Source of the DNA: Epiperipatus broadwayi
Lineage: Eukaryota > Onychophora > Udeonychophora > Euonychophora > Peripatidae
Direction: 5' to 3'
DNA length: 64,000 nucleotides
Assembly (NCBI GenBank): GCA_028023455.1
Contig: JAQFVV010012394.1
Location: 31,956,885-32,020,884, forward strand
Shown: positions 47,001 to 58,519 of the stretch, one piece after another
How the letters are laid out: every line of letters starts with the position of its first letter
How positions within the stretch are numbered: position 1 is the stretch's first letter
The notes under the pieces: generated by a model
Told to the model about the DNA's origin: nothing
The model's input: only the letters and a program-made list of their open reading frames with translations
Database searches by the model: none
Made by a program: the position numbers and the translations under genes

Positions 47001-49631
47001 CTAAGTTCGAATCTAAAGCCCAAATTTCACAGTGCCATCTACGTGACAACACATCTGATGCCACTGCTAGTATGACCTTTGACCGGTGCCTGGTGGTCAG
47101 GGAGAAACAAAAGACTCTATACTAAAAGAAGTTTGGGTGGCTAATTAATGTCTATGGATTTACAAAAGGAATGCAGAAAATATATATATAGACCGAGACA
47201 GTGATAGGAATCAAATAAAATAAGAGATCAAATTTAGTTTTAATAATTTCACAAAATTTGTTCATATAAATTATATATATAATGCCACTGTCTGCTTATA
47301 TGAGACAGGGACACGTATTAAATAATTGGCATTATATTCCCACAACTGACAAAAAGACTTTAAAACAAAGAGATATATTCTATTCCTCGGGTTAATAGCA
47401 TTACGATAATGTGCTTGACGAGATAGGAACATGTGTGAGGTGCTTTGAGTAATTATACAAGTTTAAGAAAATATTTGAAAATTAAGTGTTCTAAAATATT
47501 TATTGATTTCGAGAATAGCACGGACAAAAGCTTACTAAGCATCAAAGTGGGAATGTGATCAAAGCATTTATTTGAGAATAATAATAATAGAGTTGCATTG
47601 GGAGGTCAGTATTGCTGATAATGAATTTATTAAAGTTGGAGGGTGTGACACATTTAAGTCACGGATGCTTTGTAAAATAAATATAAAATAAAATAATATC
47701 GAATATCCAGAATGATTACGGAGGGCGTCTTGCCGCTAACCCGTAGGAAAGTATTTTGATGGACAGCCGAAACTTAGCGACTGGGTGATGATTGCATTTA
47801 ATTCCCATGTGTGTCACTTGGGGACACACTCTGCCTGGAAACCACAAACAAAGAGAATGGACTTAGCCGTGTAAAGAATCCTTGGAAAAGTAAAACAAAG
47901 CGGTCTCAACAACCAATTCATTTACCAGCAATACGAGACTAGTATATATAAAACATCTAAATGGGTTTTACTTGGATTAAGAGAAATGCCCAATCAAATT
48001 CCCAAAAATTCATTTAAAATGGTCCGCACATTCTCGATGTCAATGATGAACTTTGTAATTAAAGTAGAACATGATAATTAAAATAAGAAAATGCATGCTT
48101 GCGGGTTTGAAAAGTAAGTATAGATTTATATACGCAATCATGCATTTGGGGACACATTTAAATCATTGACCTTGCATATACTCTCATAGTAGATTAAAAT
48201 CAATAACATGTAGATTTTAAACTATGTGATTATATTATATATTAAAGAAAAGAATCGCCCTCGAATGAGTGATTTGCAAGATAATAAAAATTGGAAATTA
48301 TTTAGAAAATTTAAAATATGCCTTTATAGCGGCGTCTTAGTTTCAACAAAAAGAATAATTCACTCGGTCTAAGACGATTCTGACACATTATCATAATAAA
48401 ATAACAGAAAGCTTAATAAATAGAAAATATTAACCCAAGGATAGAGAGCAAAATTTTGAGTATATTTAAACACGTTAAAGAAATACATAATGAAGTTACG
48501 TGAAATATAAGAAAAACATTTTTAAATAGCTATAGCATGTTAGTTATCACAAGAGCTCTTGGGTTAATTTAGGGTTACCTCTGGAGAAACATTTTCAGGT
48601 AGATGTTCGGCAGGTTTTATAATTCAGCAGCAAAATCTGGAAATGTTCATATTTTTGGCAGCGGCAGTAGTTCCGGGGTTCCTTGTGTGATAACTTCCGA
48701 TAGTCTACGGCAGCATATGACCATTTCGGAGAGAAATAGCCTTCTTGCACTCTACTCTGTCATGTCAAGATTTACAAATTACTACTATAATTTTGGTTAG
48801 AAACATTAGACCTCAGAATGATTTCTCTTAGAAACATTAGAAGAAAAAAACTGGAGAACAAAAGAAAAACCTCCTTTTTATAGTAGAATTTAACAATAGA
48901 ACTGCCCTGGAGCATTACAAAAATATCAGACTTATCAGCTGTAATTAAATCATCCGAATGTCTAAAGGAATTCAACATTAATTAATTTCTTTTGTTACTT
49001 TCCCTGTCGACATTCGAATTACAAACTAGATTTAATTAAAAATTACTTTTATTAATTAAAGAAAACCTTAAGTGGACATCTGCTGTTTTTAGATAAACTT
49101 ATAGAACATTAACTAATTAAACTATTGTCCCTGATTTATTTAAACAGAAATATTTGGAATAACTTTTATTAAATTAAAGAAAATGATTTTACTTTTTAAA
49201 TTGCAATATTTGAATCTATTTACTAAACGAATATTTACTAAATGAATTTTATTTTAAATCAAAATATATTACGACAGTTAATATATTTGTAAATAGATTC
49301 AAACAAAATAACTTCAACAATTTATAATTTTGATATGTTGTAAAATACATATCATAGTGTGTGCTCAATTACAACTTATATAACCTACTTTTAAAGAAAT
49401 GTAAATTATGTGAACAAATACATAATTCATAATATTTTATTTTATTTGGGAATAAGTTATATATATAATACGAGCATTGTGCTCGTGGTTTAAAATTAGG
49501 CGGGTTTTTCAGTATATAAGCATATTGCAGACACACTACGATAGATTGGGGTTCAAACTAAGGTATGAGGGTAGGAAGAACGTGAGAAAAGGTGAAATGA
49601 AGATCTGCAAAGCAGACCTTACTGTTTCAAT
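44069..49631. repeat. 5.6-kb palindrome: two inverted 2.7-kb elements
   Basis: The left arm 44069-46785 is matched in reverse complement by 46903-49631, with a 117-bp spacer. Examples: ccccaatctatcgtagtgtg (44151) against the inverse near 49535; cgcgctgtga-type and gcagtgtgttagcgaggtag near the centre against ctatctcgctaacacactgc. Arms differ by scattered substitutions and small indels. The outer end attgaaacagtaag and inner end attgtaacggtcag are alike, so each arm may be one DNA transposon with imperfect terminal repeats. The frame at 45753-46028 matches no family I know. Confidence 0.85.
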
Positions 49632-50383
49632 ATATATATATATATAAGATATAGTATGCATATATAAATTAAGATTACAGTATAAATAAAAATATATAAA
49701 AATAATATAATTATTAATAATAAATTGAGGGGACGCATTGACACATATGTTACTAAGTCTAAGTTTTATTCATTCATCCACCAAAAATATAAGAATAAGA
49801 ATAAACTTAAAGACCCATATTTTTACTTTTTAAATATCTTCACTAACTTTTTTACCTTATAGAAAAGTAATGGTAGGTAGTCTTGTTATCAACAAATTAT
49901 GATCTCTCTAATTGCTTCGAATATGCTCTTAAATTTTGTAAAACTTTTAGTGTTACGCTTAGAAAACATTTCATTACGTGAAATACTGCACACCAAGTTC
50001 AAACAGAATAATAGTGGGAAAATGCGCTTTCAATATAAACTGAAATTTTATTAATAAACATAATTGCATATGGCATTCTGAGGGAGAAATAGGCTGCGAC
50101 ATAGTGTAAAATTCATTGACAAATTTTAATTTTTGTTTTTTTAAATATGATTGCATAATTTCTGAGACCAAAAAATGGCTTCGCACATATAAAATATTAT
50201 CAATATGATGTGATGTGATGTATTGTGTCTTCTCCTTAAACGAAGTCAAGAATATCTCAGCAATTATGCCCAGATAAACCTGTTAGCCACTTTATTTTCC
50301 ATTCCCCACTCTAAATTTTCCCATAATCTGCTCTATCCCATTTCCACAACATAATCTTTGTCAACTCTATAACCTTTATATAA
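49632..50383. other. Unassigned AT-rich DNA
   Basis: TA tract at 49631-49646; no gene recognised. Confidence 0.5.
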
Positions 50384-50471
50384 ACTCTCCAGACAGTAGT
50401 GCCACACAGTGCTTGAGTAATCAGTAGCTGCAGAAAGGTTTATACACAAAATCCACATCTAGTGCCTACTC

Positions 50472-50530
50472 ATCCAATATCCCCAGACTAGTTTCTAGTT
50501 TGTGGCTTTCATCAGTGAGGAGCATTGGAT
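50472..50530 (-). ncRNA. Hammerhead-like ribozyme, family B copy b
   Basis: The minus strand reads ATCCAA, TGC bulge, TCCTCA, core CTGATGA, stem II region, GAAAC, TAGTC, TGGGGA, TA, TTGGAT. Both stem I segments pair fully (one GU). Stem II AAGC/ACUA has its terminal C-G pair broken to C-A. Core otherwise intact with GUC at the predicted cleavage site. Confidence 0.55.
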
Positions 50531-50899
50531 CTGAGAACACTGTATCTTCCTTCATCCATTGATTACTAAAACTTGCGTTGGATGGCATTACTATCTGAAG
50601 AGTTTGCTATTGCTAATAACAGCTTGTTTAAGCATAGGAAATGATGATCACGTGATGTTTTGTTGGTTTTATATCAGGCCTGCCTATGGGATGATGATGA
50701 CTGGGGGTTTTTATAAACAAGGGACACCAAAATGTCTAAATGCTGGACTGGATTCAGATCTATATGGATATACAAGCAAATGAGCTTGGATTGAAAACAT
50801 TAATGTGTTTTCATCTTGAGCTCCTAGCTTTATAGTTAACTAAATAAATAAAAGGTGGCTGCTGGAGGGTTGCCTTAGATCTAGGTGCAGTGCTTTCAG

Positions 50900-50958
50900 A
50901 TCCACAGTTCCTCATGGATGAAAGCCACAAACTAGAAACTAGTGTGGGAATATTGGAT
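50900..50958 (+). ncRNA. Hammerhead-like remnant, family B copy c
   Basis: Aligns with copies b and d, but the core is TGGATGA instead of CTGATGA and the cleavage triplet GTC has become GTG. Expected to be inactive. Confidence 0.45.
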
Positions 50959-51105
50959 GAGTAGGTATTAGATGGGGATTTTATACACAAACTTTCCTTA
51001 ATACATTGATTACTAAAGCTTGCACTGGGTGGCACTGCTGTCTGGAGAGTTTTCTATTGCTAATAACAGCTTGTGCAAGCATAGGAAATGATCGTGTGAT
51101 GTTCT

Positions 51106-52931
51106 GGTTACGTATCGTAAAATATATTAAATTTACATATTTTAATGTTTTTGTTTGTATATTTACATTTATTTTTTGGGGTAACCTATAATTGATATAT
51201 ATATTGATACAGAATAACTCATGGCCTCACTGTATTCTATATTCATGTATAGAAGAGATAAGAATGAATTTAAAATGTAGATTTCAAATATGAGATTATT
51301 TTCTTCTCTTATCTCCTAGAAGAACCTTTAGTTATTTTTGTTATCTGCTTTTTTAAATTTTTGTTTAAAAATTGGCACTACTGTAAGCATTGTTTCTTAT
51401 TGCCATATTCTTAATTTCCAAACTGTTTTTCTAAAGTACTTTAAAATATAAATATTATTCTTTCTGTGTTCTCCTAGTTATGTTTTAAGATATTTGCTTA
51501 AAATAGTCACATAAAGAAAATCTGAATCTTGCTTTTCTTTGTCATAACTTTGGTTTGGTCACATTTTAGTATATGTTCTTTTTTTTACACTTGACGTAAC
51601 CATTGACATACTAAATGATAAACTTACTATAAACAGTAAACAGTGAGAATTTTATATTTTATCTTGTAATACAAATGATAATATTAACAGTAAACAATAG
51701 TAACAATAAATACATGAATAAAATATGATATATGAGAAAAATACATATCTTAGTAATAAATACGGCAGTGAAAAGGTTTACGTGTTTGTTCATAGTATTT
51801 AGTCATTAAATACTTTTTTTCTTGTTCCCTTGTACTATTTGTTAATGAAAAAGTTTCATTAATTATTGTTATAGTGTAAGCCTTTTTTTTAATGTACTAT
51901 TTGTTTTATTTGCATACTATTTATTATTTGTATTGGTAATGTAAGTCATGTACTTAGAAAAATATGTTATTTCTTCATATGTGTTAATTGCTTTTTTTCT
52001 TGTTCATTTGTACTATTTGCTAATAAAAAGGTTTTATTAATTAATAGTTAATTTTGTTAATTAAAATTTCAAAAGTTTTTAACCAATCTTCCAATCACTT
52101 CCCTGACAATTAATAAAAACAACACATATTTATTACTTAGTATGCCAGTAGTGGTTTGATTAGTTGCTCCAGGTGTGAAAAAGTTCCCCAGCATGTACTA
52201 AAACCATACTGTTTTATCATCTATTAATTTGAAGTATCTTTGGATTACAAAACACTTGAATATAAAGGAGTTGCTCCAAGCATATCAATTGAACTAAGTA
52301 TATTTAGGAGTATAATAATATACTTTTTTTTGTAGTTTTAAAAAGTATATCAGATTTATTTACATACATATTTTTCTGCTATTTTTTTTAGTACACACAT
52401 GTATATGTTTGCATGCATTTATTTATAATTTGCATGCATATATTTCTGTGCATATTGCTCTAATATATGTTTAATTTGTTTAAAACATCATACTTGACAT
52501 GAATCTATTAACCATAAGTGCATGTAAATAATAATTATATTGTAAATTACATTACCACAACCAAAGTTTAAAATAAATCAATAAAATATCAAGTCTGACA
52601 TCAAAGCAGCACTCAAAATTTCTATTTATTATCTGACTGTTGCCTTGACAACAAAGTACTGATATTATATTGGTCTATTTTAAACTTTGACTTTGGTGTT
52701 GCAATTTATATACATATACACACATATGGAAGGCATTTTTTAAGATTTTGGCCGGTAATGTCATCAACTCATTTTTATTTATTTTGTCATTTTTTGTATT
52801 CATTGGTAGCTTTTAAATATTCATTTTTCCCTCTCTTATATATTTAATCCAAAGCTTAAATAGAATATAATAATAATACATATTTAATAAAATATTTTCT
52901 ATCCTTAATTTGAATATAATAATAGTAGTAT
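51106..52931. other. Unassigned AT-rich DNA with small repeats
   Basis: A ~48-bp direct repeat (ttcttgttcccttgtactat at 51818, ttcttgttcatttgtactat at 51998). A weak inverted pair at 52558-52700 (caaagtttaaaataaa / tttaaactttgactttgg) may be a small MITE. No gene. Confidence 0.5.
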
Positions 52932-53036
52932 TAAAACGGGCAACATTCTCCATATAGAAGTGCCATTCAGTGCAAACCAGACTAATCGATGGATGCCAGA
53001 AGGCTTGTGCATAAAATCCCTATCTAGGGCCTACCC

Positions 53037-53095
53037 ATCCAATATCCTCAGACTAGTTTCTAGCTTGTGGCTTTCGTCAGTGAGGAGCCTTAGAT
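53037..53095 (-). ncRNA. Type-I hammerhead ribozyme, family B copy d (best)
   Basis: On the minus strand, outer stem I ATCTAA/TTGGAT (six pairs, one GU), internal loop GGC/TA, inner stem I TCCTCA/TGAGGA (six perfect pairs). Core strand CTGACGA (position 7 is the one free core base), stem II AGC/GCT with loop CACAA, then GAAA. Stem III is AC/GT around TA, so ACTAGT is self-complementary. The cleavage triplet is GTC, with cleavage predicted between 53051 and 53050. All invariant core bases are present. One caveat is a conserved A-A at position 10.1/11.1, where a G-C pair is usual. Fold seen in sequence; activity inferred. Confidence 0.66.
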
Positions 53096-53146
53096 CTGAG
53101 AGCACTGCACCTAGATCCACCTAACATCTAAGTGCAGTGCTCTCAG

Positions 53147-53205
53147 ATCCAAGGCTTCTCATTGGTGAAAACCACAAGCTAGAAACTTGTCTGGGGATAT
53201 TGGAT
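53147..53205 (+). ncRNA. Hammerhead remnant, family B copy e
   Basis: Stems I and II are kept but the core reads TTGGTGA in place of CTGATGA. Expected inactive. First unit of a direct tandem pair. Confidence 0.5.
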
Positions 53206-53229
53206 GAGATCTAGGTATAGTGCTCACAG

Positions 53230-53288
53230 ATTCAAGGCTCCTCACTGATGAAAGCCACAAGCTTAAAACTAATCTGGGGATATTGGAT
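53230..53288 (+). ncRNA. Hammerhead-like, family B copy f
   Basis: Core strand CTGATGA and both stem I segments are intact, but the second core strand is AAAA (G12 lost) and stem III reads ACTAAT. Expected inactive. Second unit of the tandem pair. Confidence 0.5.
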
Positions 53289-53447
53289 GAGTAGGTGTTA
53301 GATAGGGATTTTATGCACAAGCCTTCTGGCATCCATTGATTACTCTGACTTGCATTGAGTGGCACTACTATGTGGAGAGTTTTGCCTGTTTTAATAATAG
53401 TTAAGAGCAAGCATAAGAAATGGTGATCAGGTGCTGATTAGGGGTTT

Positions 53448-54284
53448 AATAATAATAGTAATGGAAAACTATTCAGGAAAGTCTAAAATTTTAATAAAAA
53501 TAATATCCAAGCATTGCTTTTGACCAGATAAGTCAAGTCATAATCATAGAAGTACGATATGTTTATTGCATTGATATTTTTTGCTATAAACCATGCCTCT
53601 TTATATTTTCTTTTTCTATTATTACTTTCAGTACACACAACATCAATATTAGTAGAATCAAAATCATGTCCAGATTTATGTAATCTAATTTAACAAAACA
53701 AAAATAGTTATGATTTTGTGTAGAAGTAATAGGCATATTATATAATGCTGTAATATATAAAAAGGTTGTATCTGACTTATAATCTAATGTTAAATGTATA
53801 TTTTTGGAACATGAAATTAAATCTGGACAGAATTTTGATCCTATTAATATTGATGTTTGTACTGAATGTAATGTTAGAAAAAAAATTATATAAAGAGGCA
53901 TGTAAATAAGATATTATTTTTATATAGCACGATGTTTTAAACACTTGGGTTGAAAGGATAGATGGATTCATTCTATTCTTTCACAAAGACTTTATCTTGT
54001 ATTTGAGAAATGAGAGTATTCATTTATTGTTAAGATCTACAAAGCGCATGTGCATTAGCTTAATGCTAATTATTATTATAAAGAGGCATGGTTTATCAAC
54101 ACGATAAGTAAGAAAGACTCATACATTCCATTATCACATAAATGGCATATTTAATTTTAATTTAATGTATATATTTTGTTGTAGTTCTGCGATTATGACT
54201 GACCTGGTTGAAAGCAATGCCTAGATATTATTTTTATTAAAATTTTAAACTTTGCTGAATAGTTTTCCATTACTATTATAATGA
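53448..54284. pseudogene. Two inverted Penelope-like 3' ends
   Basis: On the minus strand (53690 to 53596) the frame reads GHDFDSTNIDVVCTESNNRK, the block after the GIY-YIG nuclease. On the plus strand (53811-53890) HEIKSGQNFDPINIDVCTEC repeats it. Their presumed 3' UTRs also pair: ctattcaggaaagtctaaaa (53470) against the inverse near 54247. The two fragments therefore point away from each other around 53700-53810. Assignment rests on similarity to the C-terminal block at 21096-21180. Confidence 0.5.
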
Positions 54285-55889
54285 TACATATTATTTAGAA
54301 TTAATTTTTGTAGACTTCTATTTATCTGCTTATTGAATTAAATTAGAATTTACAGTCCTGGTTTAGTATGCATCCTATCATAATTACAAATGATAATCAA
54401 TAAAAAATTAAATTTCATTACATAGTAAATGCATTTATTTGTACAAATATAATTACAAAAGATAATAAATTTACTTGTATATGTCTTACATTTGTCAAAT
54501 TATCATATTTTAAATTACTTGTTTCGTTCATTTTATTAATTCTGCTAGTTATTTAGTATTGCAAATAGTTAAATTTTTTTACTCAATTGTTTTAATATTA
54601 AATAATGAGTTGACTTTATTACTGCTTCATTAGAAGTTCAAGTGGGAACATGCCAGTGCACTGGAGGAATTGATCCAAGGACTATGATCCAGAATCTGTC
54701 ACTCTCGCCCCACACTTAACTATGTGGGGCATTTGATATTTAAGTAAAGAAGAAATGTTTTAAATTTAATTTCATATTATAAAAATTTAACAATGTGAAA
54801 TTCATAAAATGTATATATGGTGTATAATGATGTTTATTAGTGTTTCTTACTTAGTAAGTTGTCTCTTTGTGGCAGTATTTTTCACCTCCATTTTTAAAAA
54901 ATATGAATTAATAGCTGCGGAAAATCCTGTGTAAAAATCAAGATTATTGTAGGTAAAGTCTTGTTTTTTATAACTTTTTGAATTAACACGTAATGCAAAA
55001 TGTTTTTCTGCTGTTAACCAGATCATCTGTACAAAAGCATTTTATATATTCAAACTGAGTATTGATTTTTAAATGGGATCTGCGGTAGATAAATAGTATT
55101 AGCATCTGTATTTTAATCCATGAAACAGTTAACGGTTTTTTATTAATTAAATCAACCTTTTGAATTAATGCTTAAAATATAAAAATATCTTTCCATTCCA
55201 AATTATCTTCATGGTCTATATTTTGTAAATTAAAAAGCAGTAACAATTCATAAAACCAAAAATCTACTACTTCTTGAATTTCTTTGGTTTTAAATGTCTT
55301 CATATTTATTTCAGAACATATACCTAGAATTGATATCTCAAAGTGTATAACCAGAAGTGACAGCGAAGAATCTTGTGAAGTACTAAATAGTCTTCATCTT
55401 ATTTTGTTCAGTTTGTTATTTATTAATCTTTGTTTTCAATTTATGACTGTATTCAAAAAAATCATTACCACTTTTACTGAATAAGTCATTTAAAATCTTT
55501 TGCATAGATAGCTTAAAACAGAGATAAATTCTTCATTTGTGTTTCTTATTAAGTAAATGTAATTTGTAACTTGTTACTTTGATAAAGAAAATACATAACT
55601 ATAGGTAAATTTATTATCTTTTATGATTATGCTTGTAGAATCAAGGATGTTCCTTTTTAGCGCAATTTATTTTTTATTCAGATAAAGCTATACATTAATG
55701 TCAGCGTTCTATTAATTTACAAAGTTTTGGTTTTAAGGCTTTTTACTAAACCATATGTTTACCACTTTTTATAAATAGAAAGATGGACTTAGATGTTAAA
55801 AGGCAGCACTGACTCTAATCTGCTGCTGCTTTTTAAAAAGTTAAAATGTAAGGTATTTCAATAGTCATATAATGACTGCAACTAAATTA
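54285..55889. other. Unassigned
   Basis: AT-rich. Two exon-like islands (54633-54710, 55315-55400) follow plausible acceptors but do not continue the host protein recognisably; see rejected items. Confidence 0.45.
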
Positions 55890-56310
55890 ACTATATAGAG
55901 CATTATTTTATCTAATTTACTATCATATGGAAGTGATACTTGGACAACCTGTTGATGCAATATAAAGGCATTAGAAAAGTTTCATTTAAGGATATTCCGC
56001 AAAATTTTAAAAATTAATATGCAAGATCACCGAACCAATTAACATGTCTTACACCTTACTATATATGATACTGCTCGTTCCACTGCTGTTAAATCATACT
56101 TTCATTGGATTGGATATGTAAAATTCATAGACTAATACAAAACTTCTTCAAATGGAATTTGATAATGAATTTGAGCATGGTTATCATAGGAGAAGTAGAC
56201 CCTATTTGTGTTGTAAGGATTATCTCACGATGTCATTTGCTTCCATTGGGAAGATATAGTAGAGAATAGAATAGATTAGTGAGGTACAATCAGTTATGAT
56301 ATTGAACTAT
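55890..56310 (+). pseudogene. LINE family 2 fragment (decayed)
   Basis: Frames read YGSDTWTTC, then LEKFHLRIFRKILKINMQDH, then YFHWIGYVKF and RRSRPYLCCKDYLTMS. The FHLR.LR.IL.I.WQD and GH..R..RP..YKD blocks are typical of the LINE C-terminal domain. Stops interrupt. Confidence 0.6.
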
Positions 56311-57079
56311 TGTAGAAAAAGTTTTCTGCAGAAAAAGTTAAAAGACAGCATTATAAAATATCAAATAAAGAGAAAAATAGAGCCGTATTTCCTATATATG
56401 GATATATTTGTGTGTCACAGATTGGTTTGCATGGACATTGCAAAACTCATCTCTACAATAGTTTTTTTAATCATTTTTTCTTTAAAATTGGAATGGTGTA
56501 CTCATTTATGAATTGCTGTGGGCAGTGGTGATATTAACCATATAGTCATAATTTCTATTATCTATTGAATATATATAATTAAGTACTTATCTATTAGAAA
56601 TATTAAACTTTTATTCTCATCAGTAATTAATCTTCTATAAGACTTTTTAAAAATGGTCCATAACTCTTTCCTTTTCCACAATAATTTAGTAAAATTTCTT
56701 AATTCTATTATTTAATTTCAAAACAGCTTTTTGGGGGAATGCTTCTACAACCAACAGATATTTTCCTAATTTAAATAGTACTTTCATTTTTTGTTATGTA
56801 TGAATTCTGTCTTTTAAGTTTTTAAGCTTTACAATAACACTTGTAATTCTAACCATGTTTTCTATTTTCTTTTATTATACACAACATTTTTTATATGTTT
56901 CTTTGTTTTTTGCAATTACTTGTGAATTTAAAATCCACGAGTTAAAATTGTAAATTAAGACAGAAAATATTTACTAATTACACTTTTTAGTATTAAAATT
57001 AAAAAAAATGACTTTATTTGCATATATATATATATATGAAAATATTCTACTGCATATTATAGCTAAAATTAAATAGAAA
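56311..57079. other. Unassigned AT-rich DNA
   Basis: Short TA tract near 57023-57037; nothing else recognised. Confidence 0.5.
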
Positions 57080-57207
57080 ATATTCAACTCAACCATCCAA
57101 TTATGAAATTCCAGCAACATCCTGTGTGAACAAATATAAAGTTTAGATTTTATATTTGTTCACAGATGGCGTTGCTGGAATTTCATAATAATTGAGGGAG
57201 TGGTTTG
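57080..57207. mobile_element. Snap-back MITE (128 bp)
   Basis: tgaaattccagcaacatcct plus gtgtgaacaaatataaa pairs with tttatatttgttcacagatg plus gcgttgctggaatttca, loop gtttagat. Confidence 0.85.
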
Positions 57208-58519
57208 AATATATACATATACTTTGAAGCCGAAATAAATGCCATATCAATATACAATATTTCATTTATATGCTATGAAAAAAAAACTAAAAGTAAAAAC
57301 ACTAAAATTTATAAATTTAATTATATTTACAATGCAACAGAAAATATTTTGCCATTTCATATGCCATAATCATATATAATAATAATGTTTTTTGGGTTAT
57401 GTTGAAAGTGCATACATTTTTTATTTTTTGCTATTCTTTTATTCTTTTTAAATTTTAATTAATGGGGTGTAGAATTTCTTATATTAAACTATAAGTGTAA
57501 AGCTAAAAGTTTTACAAAATTTAAATAAATTTGTAAAGTATCTTTCTTAAATGATAAAATGAAAGTTATCTATTTAGTAATGGCACACAAAAACAGCTCT
57601 AAACATTATTGTATTGCATCGTAAAGTAATTAACTGAGAATTTGAAATAGATAGCAGCAAGTAGAGGTACTACAGACTTCAAAGCTGGTAAAGACTTAGT
57701 AACATCAAAACAATTAGAAAAACACAATAGTTTGCTGTTATTATAGTAGCTGTCATAAAATTATATAGGAAAAGTTACTGAAGAAAAAGAATATCACTCA
57801 GATTGTGTTTAATTGTGAAGAAAATTTGACACTTTCACTGTTCATTTTATTGAGTTAACAAATAGAGTACATCAAGTTTTTTTTATTTTTAGATTTTGCA
57901 TGAATAGAAAATTTTTGTGTATAATATAATTTAATTTATATATGCGTACATACATTAAAAAGCATCATATATATGTATATGTTGAAATGATCAGTTGAGA
58001 ATCCACAGGTGCAGCAAATATCACTCACCAGAGGGTGTCATTAGATTTACAATCTAGAATTTCCTGTTTGTGTTTGTAAAAGCTAGAATTCTAATATTAA
58101 GTAACATCAGTCTTTTCTGGCTGTTTGCCACCCTGATATAATGGGAAAATTTAAAGTTTACTGGTGAAGATATTCAATCACAGACATCATAGAGTGCTTA
58201 ATCACTACTATTATATGATATGTCCCCTAAACCTAACAGAACCTCAAGACTTCTTTCAGTACTTTATTACCCTAGTCTAAGACTGTATAATTGGTCGAAT
58301 AACATAATAAAATAACTTAGCACTAAATTGTGAAGATTATTCTATGGTTGTAGTGTTTATTTATATATGTAACATGGCCTCATAATCTTTTATAGGGTAA
58401 TCTTTCATGGACTAATACTTTTGATATATTTTCTCTCCAGAGAACACAATTGATGTTTTACTATAGTTCTATATTAAATTAATGAGAGAGACATCCAAGC
58501 ATGGCTATAATAATCAGTA
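57208..58519. other. Unassigned AT-rich DNA
   Basis: A GC-richer scrap at 58000-58140 carries no frame or motif that I know. Confidence 0.45.

Larger units (their letters stand above)
50384..51105. mobile_element. Hammerhead family B elements, inverted cluster
   Basis: A minus copy (50384-50545) and a plus copy (50860-51105) face each other, with a partial plus copy (50553-50680) between. Shared blocks are the ctctccagacagtagtgcc end, tgcctactcatccaatatcc and the terminus taataacagcttgt...gatcacgtgatgtt. Contains two hammerhead sites. Confidence 0.7.
52932..53440. mobile_element. Hammerhead family B elements, palindromic triple cluster
   Basis: A minus copy (52932-53105) faces two plus hammerhead units in tandem (53147 and 53230, 83 bp apart). 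The second continues into the complete family B body (gatgagtaggtgttagatag, ggcactactatgtggagagt, ttttgcctgttttaataata). Outer ends pair to form a hairpin of about 460 bp. Confidence 0.75.

Noticed and set aside
54633-54710. Exon-like island after cattag reading KFKWEHASALEELIQGL and stop, or EVQVGTCQCTGG in phase 1
   Set aside because: Neither frame resembles the second half of a death domain, and there is no supporting donor or conservation. Could be a terminal exon, but unsupported.
55284-55484. Open frame EHIPRIDISKCITRSDSEE after a good acceptor (atttcag)
   Set aside because: In phase 1 it could follow exon 6, but the sequence is not death-domain-like, and after ~30 residues it becomes AT-driven hydrophobic sequence.
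57008-57040. TA microsatellites as origins or promoters
   Set aside because: TA runs are common in this AT-rich window (13018, 18861, 27758, 49631) and carry no other signal.
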